Origin: Burkholderiales bacterium
Lineage (GTDB): Bacteria > Pseudomonadota > Gammaproteobacteria > Burkholderiales > Burkholderiaceae_C
Direction: 5' to 3'
NCBI GenBank assembly: GCA_947474415.1
Contig: CANJKD010000005.1
Coordinates: forward strand, 1 to 16,363
DNA length: 16,363 nucleotides
Shown: in pieces, positions 6,650 through 13,692 of the stretch
Layout of the letters: the number at the start of each line of letters is the position of its first letter
Numbering within the stretch: the first letter of the stretch is position 1
Notes under the pieces: model-generated
Seen by the model: the letters and a program-made list of their open reading frames with translations, nothing else
Told to the model about the DNA's origin: nothing
Databases searched by the model: none
Translations under genes and position numbers: made by a program

Positions 6650-7419
6650 GCAATGAATTCATCCTCGAAACCCGTGGACTCACGAAAGAGTTCAAAGGCT
6701 TCGTGGCCGTGTCCAAGGTCGACCTGAAGGTCAAGCGCGGCAGCATCCATGCGCTGATCGGCCCGAACGGTGCCGGCAAGACGACCTGCTTCAACCTGCT
6801 GACGAAATTCCTCATTCCCACCAGTGGCCAGATCCTGTTCGACGGCACCGACATCACGCCCGAGAAGCCGGCCGTCATCGCCCGGCGCGGCGTGATCCGC
6901 TCGTTCCAGATCTCGGCGGTGTTCCCGCACCTGAGCGTGCTCGAGAACGTGCGCGTTGCCTTGCAGCGCAAGCTCGGCACCTCGTTCCACTTCTGGAAGT
7001 CGGAACGCTCGCTGCACACGCTGGACGCGCATGCCATCGAGCTGCTGCGCCAGGTCGATCTCGAAGGCTATGCGGACCTGCCCGCTGTGGAACTGAGCTA
7101 CGGCCGCAAGCGTGCACTGGAGATCGCCACCACGCTGGCGATGGACCCGAAGCTGATGCTGCTCGACGAGCCCACCCAGGGCATGGGACTCGAAGACGTG
7201 GACCGCATCCGCCAGCTGATCAAGAAAGTGGCCGCGAGCCGCACGGTGCTGATGGTGGAACACAACATGAGCGTGGTCGCGAGCATCGCCGACACCATCA
7301 CCGTGCTGCAGCGCGGCGCCACGCTGGCCGAAGGGCCCTACGCCGAGGTGTCGAAGAACCCGCTGGTGATCGAGGCCTACATGGGCAGCGCGAACACCGA
7401 GTTGAAGGGCGCGCATTGA
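6646..7419 (+). CDS. livG: Branched-chain amino acid-type ABC transporter ATPase (LivG family)
   Basis: A 257-residue nucleotide-binding subunit of a HAAT-type importer. Walker A is GPNGAGKTT (39-47, Lys45), the Q-loop is RSFQIS (Gln88), the signature is LSYGRKR (150-156), Walker B is LMLLDE (170-175) and the switch His206 lies in MVEHNM. All catalytic residues are intact. The signature is LSYG rather than LSGG, as usual for LivG-type proteins. The ATG overlaps the IclR stop by 4 bases. It should pair with the LivF-type subunit on the cytoplasmic side of the LivH/LivM channel. Because the partner ATPase has an altered Walker A, this subunit may carry more of the ATP hydrolysis. Symbol by family; the substrate need not be a branched-chain amino acid. 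Confidence 0.92.
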   Translation: MSNEFILETRGLTKEFKGFVAVSKVDLKVKRGSIHALIGPNGAGKTTCFNLLTKFLIPTSGQILFDGTDITPEKPAVIARRGVIRSFQISAVFPHLSVLENVRVALQRKLGTSFHFWKSERSLHTLDAHAIELLRQVDLEGYADLPAVELSYGRKRALEIATTLAMDPKLMLLDEPTQGMGLEDVDRIRQLIKKVAASRTVLMVEHNMSVVASIADTITVLQRGATLAEGPYAEVSKNPLVIEAYMGSANTELKGAH

Positions 7420-7479
7420 TGAGAACTCTCACGTCGCTGCGCACTCCCTCCTCGGGAACGGCCCGGCGGGAGGCCTGAC

Positions 7480-8184
7480 ATGACCACTCCATTCCTCGAA
7501 GTCACCGACCTGCATGGCTGGTACGGTGAGTCGCACGTGCTGCACGGCGTGAACTTCCACGTCAACGAAGGCGAGGTGGTGACCCTGCTGGGCCGCAACG
7601 GCGCCGGGCGTACGAGCACGATGCGCGCCATCATGGGTTTGATCGGTTCACGCAAGGGCTCGATCAAGGTGCGCGGCGCCGAGACCATCGCCATGGCCAC
7701 GCACCGCATCGCGCGGCTCGGCCTGGGCTACTGCCCGGAAGAGCGAGGCATCTTCTCCAGCCTGTCGTGCGAAGAGAACCTGATGCTGCCGCCGCAACTG
7801 GCCGAAGGCGGCATGAGCGTCGAACAGATCTATGGCATGTTCCCGAACCTGAAGGAGCGCGCCAGCAGCCAGGGCACACGCCTGTCGGGCGGCGAGCAGC
7901 AGATGCTGGCGGTCGCGCGCATTCTGCGCACCGGCGCCAAGCTGCTGTTGCTCGACGAGATCTCCGAAGGCCTGGCGCCGGTCATCGTTCAGAAGCTCGC
8001 CGAGATGGTGATAGCGTTGCGAAAGCAGGGTTACACCATCGTGATGGTCGAGCAGAACTTCGTCTTCGCCGCGCCGCTGGCTGACCGTTTCATGGTGATG
8101 GAGCACGGCCAGGTGATCCAGCAATTCACACAGGCCGAACTGCCGTCGCGCATGGACCGGCTGCACGAATACCTCGGCGTCTAG
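7480..8184 (+). CDS. livF: Branched-chain amino acid-type ABC transporter ATPase (LivF family), Walker A Lys to Arg
   Basis: A 234-residue second nucleotide-binding subunit. It has signature LSGGEQQ (135-141), Walker B LLLLDE (155-160) and ISEGLAP. The switch position is Gln192 (VEQNF), which is normal for LivF. The Walker A reads GRNGAGRTST: residue 44, normally the phosphate-binding lysine, is arginine (codon CGT at 7609-7611). The rest of the motif is intact, so a sequencing error is not the first guess, and I have some memory of Arg here in related LivF proteins. A good Shine-Dalgarno (GGGAGG about 7470) precedes ATG 7480; 60 bases separate it from the LivG gene. Confidence 0.92.
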   Translation: MTTPFLEVTDLHGWYGESHVLHGVNFHVNEGEVVTLLGRNGAGRTSTMRAIMGLIGSRKGSIKVRGAETIAMATHRIARLGLGYCPEERGIFSSLSCEENLMLPPQLAEGGMSVEQIYGMFPNLKERASSQGTRLSGGEQQMLAVARILRTGAKLLLLDEISEGLAPVIVQKLAEMVIALRKQGYTIVMVEQNFVFAAPLADRFMVMEHGQVIQQFTQAELPSRMDRLHEYLGV

Positions 8185-8245
8185 GGTCACCGCCACCTCG
8201 CCGCTTCGATCCGATTCCACCCACCTTCACACTGAGGACATTCCG

Positions 8246-9454
8246 ATGAAACTGACCAGTATTTCCGCCGCCTGCGCAATCGCCGCCGCCACGCTGTTCG
8301 GCACCTCGGTCCAAGCCCAGATTTCTGGCGACGTGATTCGCATCGGTTTCATCACCGACATGTCGGGTCTGTATGCCGACATCGACGGTCCGGCCGGCGC
8401 GGAAGCCATCAAGATGGCGATCACCAGCATGGGCGGCGCGATCAACGGCAAGAAGATCGAAGTGCTGGTGGCCGACCACCAGAACAAGGCCGACGTCGCT
8501 GCGGCCAAGGCCCGCGAGTGGTTCGACACCCAGGGCGTCGACATGCTGATCGGGGGCACCAGCTCGGGCACCAACCTGGCCATGGCCAAGATCGCACTGG
8601 AGAAGAAGAAGGTCTTCATCTCGATCGGTGCGGCCACCTCGGCACTGACCAACGAGCAGTGCTCGCCCTACACCGTGCACTACGCCTACGACACCGTCGC
8701 CCTGGCCAAGGGCACCGGCAACGCGGTCGTGAAGGCGGGCGGCAACAGCTGGTACTTCCTGACGGCCGACTACGCTTTCGGCGCGCAGTTGCAGACCGAC
8801 ACGTCGACCATCGTCAAGGCGGCTGGCGGCACTATCGTCGGCTCGGTGAAGCACCCGTTGGCGGCGAGCGACTTCTCGTCGTTCCTGCTGCAGGCGCAGT
8901 CGAGCAAGGCGCAGATCCTGGGCTTGGCGAACGCCGGTGGCGACACCATCAACGCCATCAAGGCGGCGAACGAGTTCGGCATCACCAAGACCATGAAGCT
9001 GGCCGGCCTGCTGATGTTCATCAACGACATCCATTCGCTCGGCCTGAAAGCCACGCAAGGCATGTACCTGACCGACAGCTGGTACTGGAACCGTGACCCC
9101 GAAGCGCGCGCCTGGAGCCGCACGTTCTTCGAGAAGATCAAGCGCATGCCGTCGTCGATTCAGGCGGCCGACTACTCGGCCACGCTGACCTACCTGAGCG
9201 CCGTCAAGGCCACCGGCACCGACGAGGCCGACAAGGTGCTGGCGCACATGCGCAAGACCAAGATCAACGACATGTACGCGAAGGGCGGCTACATCCGCGA
9301 AGACGGCCGCATGGTGCACGACATGTACCTGATGCAGGTCAAGGCCCCGGCCGAATCGACCGAACCCTGGGACTACTACAAGGTGGCCGAAGTCTTCAAG
9401 GGCGACACCGCCTGGACGACCAAGGCCGAGTCGAAGTGCGCCCTCTGGAAGTAA
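8246..9454 (+). CDS. Periplasmic substrate-binding protein of the HAAT ABC transporter
   Basis: A 402-residue type I periplasmic binding protein (Peripla_BP_6 family). Residues 1-25 form a Sec signal peptide with likely cleavage after SVQA. The mature start ISGDVIRIGFITDMSGLYADIDGP is typical of HAAT binding proteins, followed by INGKKIEVLVADHQNKADVA and GGTSSGTNLAMAKIA, which help form the ligand pocket. Two cysteines (in NEQCSPY and near the C-terminus in CALWK) could form a periplasmic disulphide. It resembles the broad clade whose members bind amides, aromatic acids or keto acids more than classical LivJ, so the ligand is left open. AGGA in the leader gives a normal ribosome binding site. 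It sits between the ATPase and permease genes, with a palindromic repeat just after it. Confidence 0.9.
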   Translation: MKLTSISAACAIAAATLFGTSVQAQISGDVIRIGFITDMSGLYADIDGPAGAEAIKMAITSMGGAINGKKIEVLVADHQNKADVAAAKAREWFDTQGVDMLIGGTSSGTNLAMAKIALEKKKVFISIGAATSALTNEQCSPYTVHYAYDTVALAKGTGNAVVKAGGNSWYFLTADYAFGAQLQTDTSTIVKAAGGTIVGSVKHPLAASDFSSFLLQAQSSKAQILGLANAGGDTINAIKAANEFGITKTMKLAGLLMFINDIHSLGLKATQGMYLTDSWYWNRDPEARAWSRTFFEKIKRMPSSIQAADYSATLTYLSAVKATGTDEADKVLAHMRKTKINDMYAKGGYIREDGRMVHDMYLMQVKAPAESTEPWDYYKVAEVFKGDTAWTTKAESKCALWK

Positions 9455-9469
9455 TGTCGTAATGACTGC

Positions 9470-9550
9470 ACCCTCACCCCAACGGTCTCCCAGAGGGAGA
9501 GGGGGTCACCCTCACACCCTCTACCCTTGGGAGAGGGCCGTGGTGAGGGT
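9470..9550. repeat. Palindromic intergenic repeat (CCCTCACCCC/GGGAGAGGG type)
   Basis: ACCCTCACC (9470-9478) and GGTGAGGGT (9542-9550) are perfect outer arms, and inner CTCCC/GGGAGAGGG blocks extend the pairing. This is the familiar dispersed repeat of high-GC Proteobacteria whose accidental translation gives PSPxPSPKGRG-like peptides; the minus strand here reads PSPRPSPKGRG. It fills most of the 126-base gap between the binding-protein and LivH genes. It can fold into a long stem-loop, which could protect the upstream mRNA end or dampen transcription into the permease genes. Confidence 0.75.
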
Positions 9551-9580
9551 CTTCGCGCGCTCCACCTGAACGAATAACCC

Positions 9581-10465
9581 ATGGAAATCTTCGGCATCCC
9601 GATCCAGGCATTCCTCGGCCAGTTGTTGCTCGGCCTCGTGAACGGCTCGTTCTACGCGATCCTGAGCCTGGGCCTGGCCGTCATCTTCGGCTTGCTGGGC
9701 ATCGTGAACTTCGCGCATGGCGCGCTGTACATGGTCGGCGCGTACGTGGCGTTCGTGGGGCTCGACACCTTCGGCATCAACTACTGGTTCGCGCTGCTGA
9801 TCGCGCCGCTGGTGGTGGGTGCCATCGGCGTCGTGATCGAGCGCACGCTGCTGAAGCACCTCTACAAGATCGACCCGATCTACGGCTTGTTGCTGACCTT
9901 CGGCCTGGCGTTGATCGCGGAGGGGCTTTTCCGCGAAAAGTTCGGCGTGTCGGGGCAGCAGTATCCGGTGCCTGAGCTGTTGCAGGGCGCCACCAACCTC
10001 GGCTTCATGGTGCTGCCGAACTACCGCGCCTGGGTCGTTTTCGCCTCGCTCGTGGTTTGCCTGGGCACCTGGTTCACGATCGAGCGCACGCGCCTGGGCG
10101 CCTACCTGCGCGCCGGCACCGAAAACCCGGCGCTGGTGCAGGCCTTCGGCATCAACGTGCCGGTGATGGTGATGCTGACGTATGGCGCCGGGGCCGGCCT
10201 GGCTGCGCTGGCCGGTGTGCTGGCCGCGCCGGTGATCCAGATCACGCCGCTGATGGGCAGCAACCTGATCATCATCGTGTTCGCGGTCGTCGTGATCGGT
10301 GGCATGGGCTCCATCCTCGGTTCGATCCTGACCGGCCTGGCGCTCGGCCTGATCGAAGGCCTGACCAAGGTGTTCTACCCCGAAGCTTCGAGCATCGTCG
10401 TGTTCGTGATCATGGCCATCGTGCTGATGATCCGGCCCGCCGGCCTGTTCGGGAAGGAAGCCTGA
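9581..10465 (+). CDS. livH: Branched-chain amino acid-type ABC transporter permease (LivH family)
   Basis: A 294-residue inner-membrane permease. Hydrophobic helices fill almost the whole length. The N-terminal block GLVNGSFYAILSLGLAVIFGL, followed by IVNFAHGALYMVGAYVAF, is diagnostic for LivH. The loop FTIERTRLGAYLRAGTENPALVQAFGIN is the cytoplasmic coupling region that contacts the ATPases, and GGMGSILGSILTGLALGLIEG is the usual C-terminal signature. Together with LivM it forms the translocation channel. It follows the palindromic repeat and overlaps the LivM start by one base (TGATG), so the two permeases are translationally coupled. No obvious strong Shine-Dalgarno precedes ATG 9581. Confidence 0.93.
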   Translation: MEIFGIPIQAFLGQLLLGLVNGSFYAILSLGLAVIFGLLGIVNFAHGALYMVGAYVAFVGLDTFGINYWFALLIAPLVVGAIGVVIERTLLKHLYKIDPIYGLLLTFGLALIAEGLFREKFGVSGQQYPVPELLQGATNLGFMVLPNYRAWVVFASLVVCLGTWFTIERTRLGAYLRAGTENPALVQAFGINVPVMVMLTYGAGAGLAALAGVLAAPVIQITPLMGSNLIIIVFAVVVIGGMGSILGSILTGLALGLIEGLTKVFYPEASSIVVFVIMAIVLMIRPAGLFGKEA

Positions 10466-11421
10466 TGAGCGCTGCCAACACAGACATTTCCCGGCGCAGC
10501 CGGATTGCGCTCCTGGGTGGGCTGGCGCTTCTGCTGGTCGCGCCCTTCATCGGCCTGTACCCGGTCTTCATGATGACGGCGCTGTGCTACGCGATCTTCG
10601 CCTGCGCCTTCAACCTGCTGCTCGGCTACACCGGGCTGCTGTCGTTCGGCCACGCGGCTTACCTGGGCGCTGCGGCTTATGCCACCGGCTGGCTGGTGCG
10701 CTCGGGCGGCTTGTCGCCTGAACTCGGCGTGTTGGCCGGCACCGGCATCGCCGCGCTGTGCGGCCTGGGCGTGGGCCTGATCGCGATCCGCCGCCAGGGC
10801 ATCTACTTCGCGCTGGTCACGCTGGCGATGGCCCAGATGATCTACTTCGTGTTCCTGCAGGTGCCGTTCACCGGCGGTGAAGACGGCCTGCAGGGCGTGC
10901 CACGCGGCAAGCTGTTCGGCCTAGTCTCGCTGGCCGATGACAAGGTGATGTACTACGTCGTGCTGACGGTGTTCGTGGCGGTATTCCTGTTCATCATCCG
11001 CATCGTGCATTCGCCCTATGGCCAGGTGCTGAAGGCGATCCGCGAGAACGAACCCCGGGCGGTGTCGCTGGGCTACGACGTCGACCGCTACAAGCTGCTC
11101 GCCTTCGTGATCTCGACCGCCATCGCCGGCTTGGCCGGCTCGATGAAGACCCTGGTGGTCGGCTTCGCAACGCTGAGCGATGCGCACTGGTCGTTGTCGG
11201 GCGAGGTGGTGCTGATGACGCTGCTCGGCGGCATGGGCACCTTCGCCGGGCCGGTGATCGGCGCGTTTACCATCATCGGCCTGCAGAACTTCCTGGCCGA
11301 TCAGGTGGGCTCGTGGATCAACGTCATCATCGGCGTGATCTTTGTCGTCTGCGTGGTCGCGTTCCGCAAGGGCTTCGTCGGCGAGCTGCTGGCCTGGCAG
11401 GAGCGGCGAAGCAAACGCTGA
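10465..11421 (+). CDS. livM: Branched-chain amino acid-type ABC transporter permease (LivM family)
   Basis: A 318-residue inner-membrane permease, partner of LivH. The first 15 residues are hydrophilic, then hydrophobic helices follow, with the LivM hallmarks NLLLGYTGLLSFGHAAYLG and IRRQGIYFALVTLAMAQM. The coupling loop is SPYGQVLKAIRENEPRAVSLGYD, and VVLMTLLGGMGTFAGPVIGA lies near the C-terminus. The frame is open upstream to 10057, but that part overlaps LivH in another frame. The ATG at 10465, coupled to the LivH stop and preceded by GGAAGG, is the supported start. It completes the transporter: two ATPases, two permeases, one binding protein. Confidence 0.93.
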   Translation: MSAANTDISRRSRIALLGGLALLLVAPFIGLYPVFMMTALCYAIFACAFNLLLGYTGLLSFGHAAYLGAAAYATGWLVRSGGLSPELGVLAGTGIAALCGLGVGLIAIRRQGIYFALVTLAMAQMIYFVFLQVPFTGGEDGLQGVPRGKLFGLVSLADDKVMYYVVLTVFVAVFLFIIRIVHSPYGQVLKAIRENEPRAVSLGYDVDRYKLLAFVISTAIAGLAGSMKTLVVGFATLSDAHWSLSGEVVLMTLLGGMGTFAGPVIGAFTIIGLQNFLADQVGSWINVIIGVIFVVCVVAFRKGFVGELLAWQERRSKR

Positions 11422-11455
11422 GTCAGGCTGGGAGCGGATTCCGGGCGAGCTTCCA

Positions 11456-11477
11456 ATCAGGGGGTTGCCGCCCTGAT
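11456..11477 (+). terminator. Intercistronic hairpin after LivM
   Basis: ATCAGGG-ggttgccg-CCCTGAT is a perfect 7-bp stem in the 100-base gap after LivM. No T-run follows. A second small hairpin (TGGCC-gcaa-GGCCA, 11492-11505) has a GNRA-type loop just before the next ribosome binding site. They may mark the 3' end of the transporter message or tune translation of the next gene. Confidence 0.3.
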
Positions 11478-11521
11478 GGCGATGTCCAGGCTGGCCGCAA
11501 GGCCACTTCGGGAGACACGCC

Positions 11522-11936
11522 ATGAGCAGCAAGCGACCGACCGTGGCAGACATTCGCAACGTTTCGGGCATCCTGAACCCGGTCGGCCATGTCGTGCTGG
11601 CGTTCAAGGACGATGCCGTCACGGCGCAAGCCGTCGCTGGGCTGCGCGCGACCGGGTTGGGCGACGAGGACATCCTCGCCGACTTGGCCGCCAAAGCCAC
11701 GCCGCGCCGCGCCGCGCCTGCGCGAGCGCGTGCAATCGGCGAGCCAGGCGGCCGGTTTCGGCTCCGAGATCACGCTGATGCGGCGCCACCTCGCGTTCGC
11801 CGAACAGGGCGCCGGCTGGTTGACCGTTCACGCACCGAGCGACGACGCGGCAAACCGCATCACCGAGGTCGCGACCCGATTCGAGGCCTTGTGCGCCGTT
11901 CGCCGCCGCCGGCTGGCCACCGAGGACTTGCTCTGA
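11522..11936 (+). pseudogene. Frameshifted small protein gene (hypothetical, stress-protein-like fold)
   Basis: The first 60 or so residues (MSSKRPTVADIRNVSGILNP to DILADLAAKA) read in the frame of ATG 11522, which has a good GGGAGA ribosome binding site. After about 11700 that frame turns into Arg/Pro/Gly-rich junk, while the frame ending at 11936 takes over with plausible protein (LRERVQSASQAAGFGSEI through RRRLATEDLL). Together they would make one protein of about 137 residues with a ferredoxin-like or YflT-like alternation; that likeness is only an impression. The break lies in a GCCGC tandem repeat (11701-11718). It may be a real mutation by slippage, a sequencing error, or (less likely) recoding. 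If unrepaired, the product runs in the wrong frame to a stop at 11942-11944. Confidence 0.7.
11701..11718. repeat. GCCGC tandem repeat at the frameshift
   Basis: Three full GCCGC units plus GCC. One additional 5-bp unit would bring the upstream and downstream frames into register, as would loss of one base, so slippage here explains the break. Confidence 0.6.
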
Positions 11937-11950
11937 CAGCCTGAAAGTCT

Positions 11951-11979
11951 GAGCCCCGGCGCGGTGCCGCTCAGGGCTC
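11951..11979. terminator. Bipartite hairpin between the frameshifted gene and ruvB
   Basis: GAGCCC (11951-11956) pairs with GGGCTC (11974-11979), and CGGC/GCCG inside can extend the stem. It sits between two convergent genes and overlaps the ruvB stop codon, so it could serve both strands. Neither side has a strong T-run; the minus side continues into GACTTTC. Confidence 0.4.
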
Positions 11980-13029
11980 GAACAGGTCCGCCCCGCCCGC
12001 CGCCTTCGGCGGCGTGACGCCGAGGTGCCGGTACGCCGCCGGCGTGGCAATGCGGCCGCGCGGCGTGCGTTGCAGATAGCCTTGCTGGATCAGGTAGGGC
12101 TCGATCACGTCCTCGATGGTGTCGCGATCTTCGCCGATGGCGGCGGCCACGTTATCGAGGCCGACCGGGCCGCCGTCGAAGCGGTGGATGATCGCTTCGA
12201 GGATCTTGCGGTCCATCACGTCGAGGCCGTGGGCATCGACGTCGAGCATCTTCAGCGCCTTGTCGGCGAGCGCCTTGTTGACGCGGCCTTCGGCCTTCAC
12301 GTCAACGTAGTCGCGGACCCGGCGCAGCAGCCGGTTCGCGATGCGCGGCGTGCCACGTGAGCGGCGCGCGATCTCGAACGCGCCTTCCTCGTCGGTCGGC
12401 ACATTCAGCAGTTTGGCGGAGCGGTGCACGATGCGCGCGAGTTCCTCGGGCGTGTAGAACTCCAGCCGTGCCACGATGCCGAAGCGGTCGCGCAGCGGGT
12501 TCGTCAGCATGCCGGCGCGGGTGGTGGCGCCGATCAGCGTGAAGGGCTGGAGGTCGAGCTTGATCGAACGCGCGGCCGGGCCTTCGCCGATCATGATGTC
12601 GATCTGGTAGTCCTCCAGGGCGGGGTACAGAATTTCCTCGACGACCGGGCTCAGGCGGTGGATCTCGTCGATGAAGAGCACGTCGTTGCGCTCCAGGTTC
12701 GTCAGGATCGCGGCCAGGTCTTTTGGTTTCTCCAGCACCGGGCCGGAGGTGGAGCGCAGGTTCACGCCGAGTTCGTTGGCAATGATGTGGCTGAGTGTGG
12801 TTTTGCCCAGTCCGGGCGGGCCGAACAGCAACACATGGTCCATGGCCTCCGCGCGCATCTTGGCGGCGCCGATGAAGATTTCCAGCTGTTCGCGCGCCTT
12901 CACTTGGCCCACGTATTCCGACAGGCCTTTCGGGCGCAACGCGCGCTCGATCGCCTCTTCGTTCGGCGACGCGGGGGCCGCGCTCACCACGCGGCGCGTG
13001 GGCTCGAAATCGTCGGTCTGGATGGCCAT
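11971..13029 (-). CDS. ruvB: Holliday junction branch migration DNA helicase RuvB
   Basis: A 352-residue AAA+ motor that, with RuvA, drives branch migration of Holliday junctions in recombinational repair. Walker A is GPPGLGKTT (70-78), Walker B is FIDEIH (119-124), sensor 1 is GATTRAG (168-173) and NPLRDRFGI (177-185) carries the arginine finger region. The C-terminal winged helix includes [18 protein letters not shown]. Length and motifs are full and normal. The ATG (13027-13029) has no clear Shine-Dalgarno; GATAAT lies five bases upstream, hinting at a leaderless message. RuvA is not adjacent: it lies 2.7 kb away on the same strand with other genes between, unlike the usual ruvAB operon. 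Confidence 0.97.
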   Translation of the reverse strand: MAIQTDDFEPTRRVVSAAPASPNEEAIERALRPKGLSEYVGQVKAREQLEIFIGAAKMRAEAMDHVLLFGPPGLGKTTLSHIIANELGVNLRSTSGPVLEKPKDLAAILTNLERNDVLFIDEIHRLSPVVEEILYPALEDYQIDIMIGEGPAARSIKLDLQPFTLIGATTRAGMLTNPLRDRFGIVARLEFYTPEELARIVHRSAKLLNVPTDEEGAFEIARRSRGTPRIANRLLRRVRDYVDVKAEGRVNKALADKALKMLDVDAHGLDVMDRKILEAIIHRFDGGPVGLDNVAAAIGEDRDTIEDVIEPYLIQQGYLQRTPRGRIATPAAYRHLGVTPPKAAGGADLFEP

Positions 13030-13034
13030 GGCTC

Positions 13035-13040
13035 ATTATC
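13035..13040 (-). promoter_or_regulatory. Candidate -10 box of ruvB
   Basis: On the minus strand GATAAT ends five bases before the ruvB ATG. A start of transcription 6-7 bases downstream would fall on or next to the ATG. The -35 region at the proper distance is weak (TTCGAT). Confidence 0.35.
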
Positions 13041-13086
13041 GGGCGCAGCGTGTCGATATCGAACCGCGCGGCAAACACCGCGCTCA

Positions 13087-13104
13087 TCCGGTCATCGGAC
13101 CGGA
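13087..13104. promoter_or_regulatory. Inverted repeat in the ruvB/DUF2946 divergent region
   Basis: TCCGGTC-atcg-GACCGGA is a perfect 7-bp inverted repeat in the 98 bases between the divergent ruvB and DUF2946 genes. A second, smaller one (TGACA-caat-TGTCA, 13112-13125) lies right before the GTG. Either may be an operator; no regulator is encoded nearby. Confidence 0.35.
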
Positions 13105-13127
13105 CGGTATCTGACACAATTGTCACC

Positions 13128-13523
13128 GTGAATCTCCGCCAACCCTCATCGCGCCGGGCCCTCTGGGTCTTCGCCGTGGCTTTGTTGCTGAAGGCCGCGA
13201 TGCCACTGCTCGCGACGGCATCGGCGCACGCGCAGGGCAAGACGCTGGTGGAGGTTTGCACGGTCTACGGCGTGGCGTTGGTGCCACTCGCCGGGCAAGG
13301 TGAAAAGCCTGCCACCGGCCATGACGCGCAACACGGCGCCGAGCAGTGCGCGTTGACGGCGTTGCTGGCGCTGGCATCGGGCGAGCTTCCCGCCGCGCTT
13401 GGCATCGTGCCGGCGCGGGCTGGCCAGGCCGCAGGGCCGCGAGCGCATGCGCCGCCGACAGCGTGCGATGCCTGTGCGGCGTGGGCGGCACGTTTGCAGC
13501 ACGGGCCGCCGCGCATCGCCTGA
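13128..13523 (+). CDS. DUF2946 family protein
   Basis: I recognise the DUF2946 pattern: a short basic N-terminus, a hydrophobic segment (about 12-30) ending AAMPLLATASA, then VEVCTVYGVALV and a Cys/His-rich C-terminal half. From the GTG at 13128 it has 131 residues. Potential metal ligands are Cys44, His65, His69, Cys74, Cys113, Cys116 and His125. DUF2946 genes are often found with copper or heme-copper oxidase genes, which fits the PCu(A)C chaperone next door. It is likely membrane-anchored or exported. The start is uncertain: the frame is open from ATG 13050, and no Shine-Dalgarno precedes the GTG, but the GTG gives a conventional signal-like N-terminus. Confidence 0.7.
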   Translation: MNLRQPSSRRALWVFAVALLLKAAMPLLATASAHAQGKTLVEVCTVYGVALVPLAGQGEKPATGHDAQHGAEQCALTALLALASGELPAALGIVPARAGQAAGPRAHAPPTACDACAAWAARLQHGPPRIA

Positions 13524-13616
13524 GCCGGCTTGCAGCGACGCTGCTCGGGTGATGCTCGCGCTCAATGCAGAGCCCACCCTTTCCCATGTCCCGTCCCCCG
13601 CACCGCACCGCTCGCG

Positions 13617-13630
13617 CGCGAAGCTTCGCG
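13617..13630. promoter_or_regulatory. 14-bp palindrome upstream of the PCu(A)C gene
   Basis: CGCGAAGCTTCGCG is a perfect palindrome within the 169-base gap between the DUF2946 and PCu(A)C genes; GACGC-agatgatc-GCGTC (13639-13656) follows. The gap holds no convincing gene. A palindrome of this length is expected about once by chance in a window of this size, so operator function is only a possibility. Confidence 0.2.
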
Positions 13631-13692
13631 TCGTCATCGACGCAGATGATCGCGTCTGCCAGCGAGCGTGCCCCACACCAAGGAACCATTCC

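Noticed and set aside
8126..9319. Minus-strand frame of almost 400 codons opposite the binding-protein gene
   Set aside because: Shadow of a clear periplasmic binding protein with a signal peptide; no independent support.
9470..9550. Possible CRISPR-like or tandem array because of repeated CCCTC/GAGGG blocks
   Set aside because: The blocks form one inverted repeat, not regularly spaced direct repeats, and no cas gene is present.
9376..9597. Small minus-strand frame containing PSPRPSPKGRG
   Set aside because: This peptide is the known artefact of translating the dispersed palindromic repeat, not a real protein.
10057..10464. Upstream extension of the LivM frame
   Set aside because: It overlaps LivH in another frame and reads as Arg/Gly/His-rich junk. 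The coupled ATG at 10465 gives the normal LivM N-terminus.
13112..13125. TGACA-caat-TGTCA considered as a LexA (SOS) operator near ruvB
   Set aside because: It does not match the CTGT-N8-ACAG consensus; spacing and arms are wrong.
13399..13692. Upstream extension of the PCu(A)C frame
   Set aside because: It overlaps the DUF2946 gene and would bury the signal peptide. AAGGA directly precedes ATG 13693.
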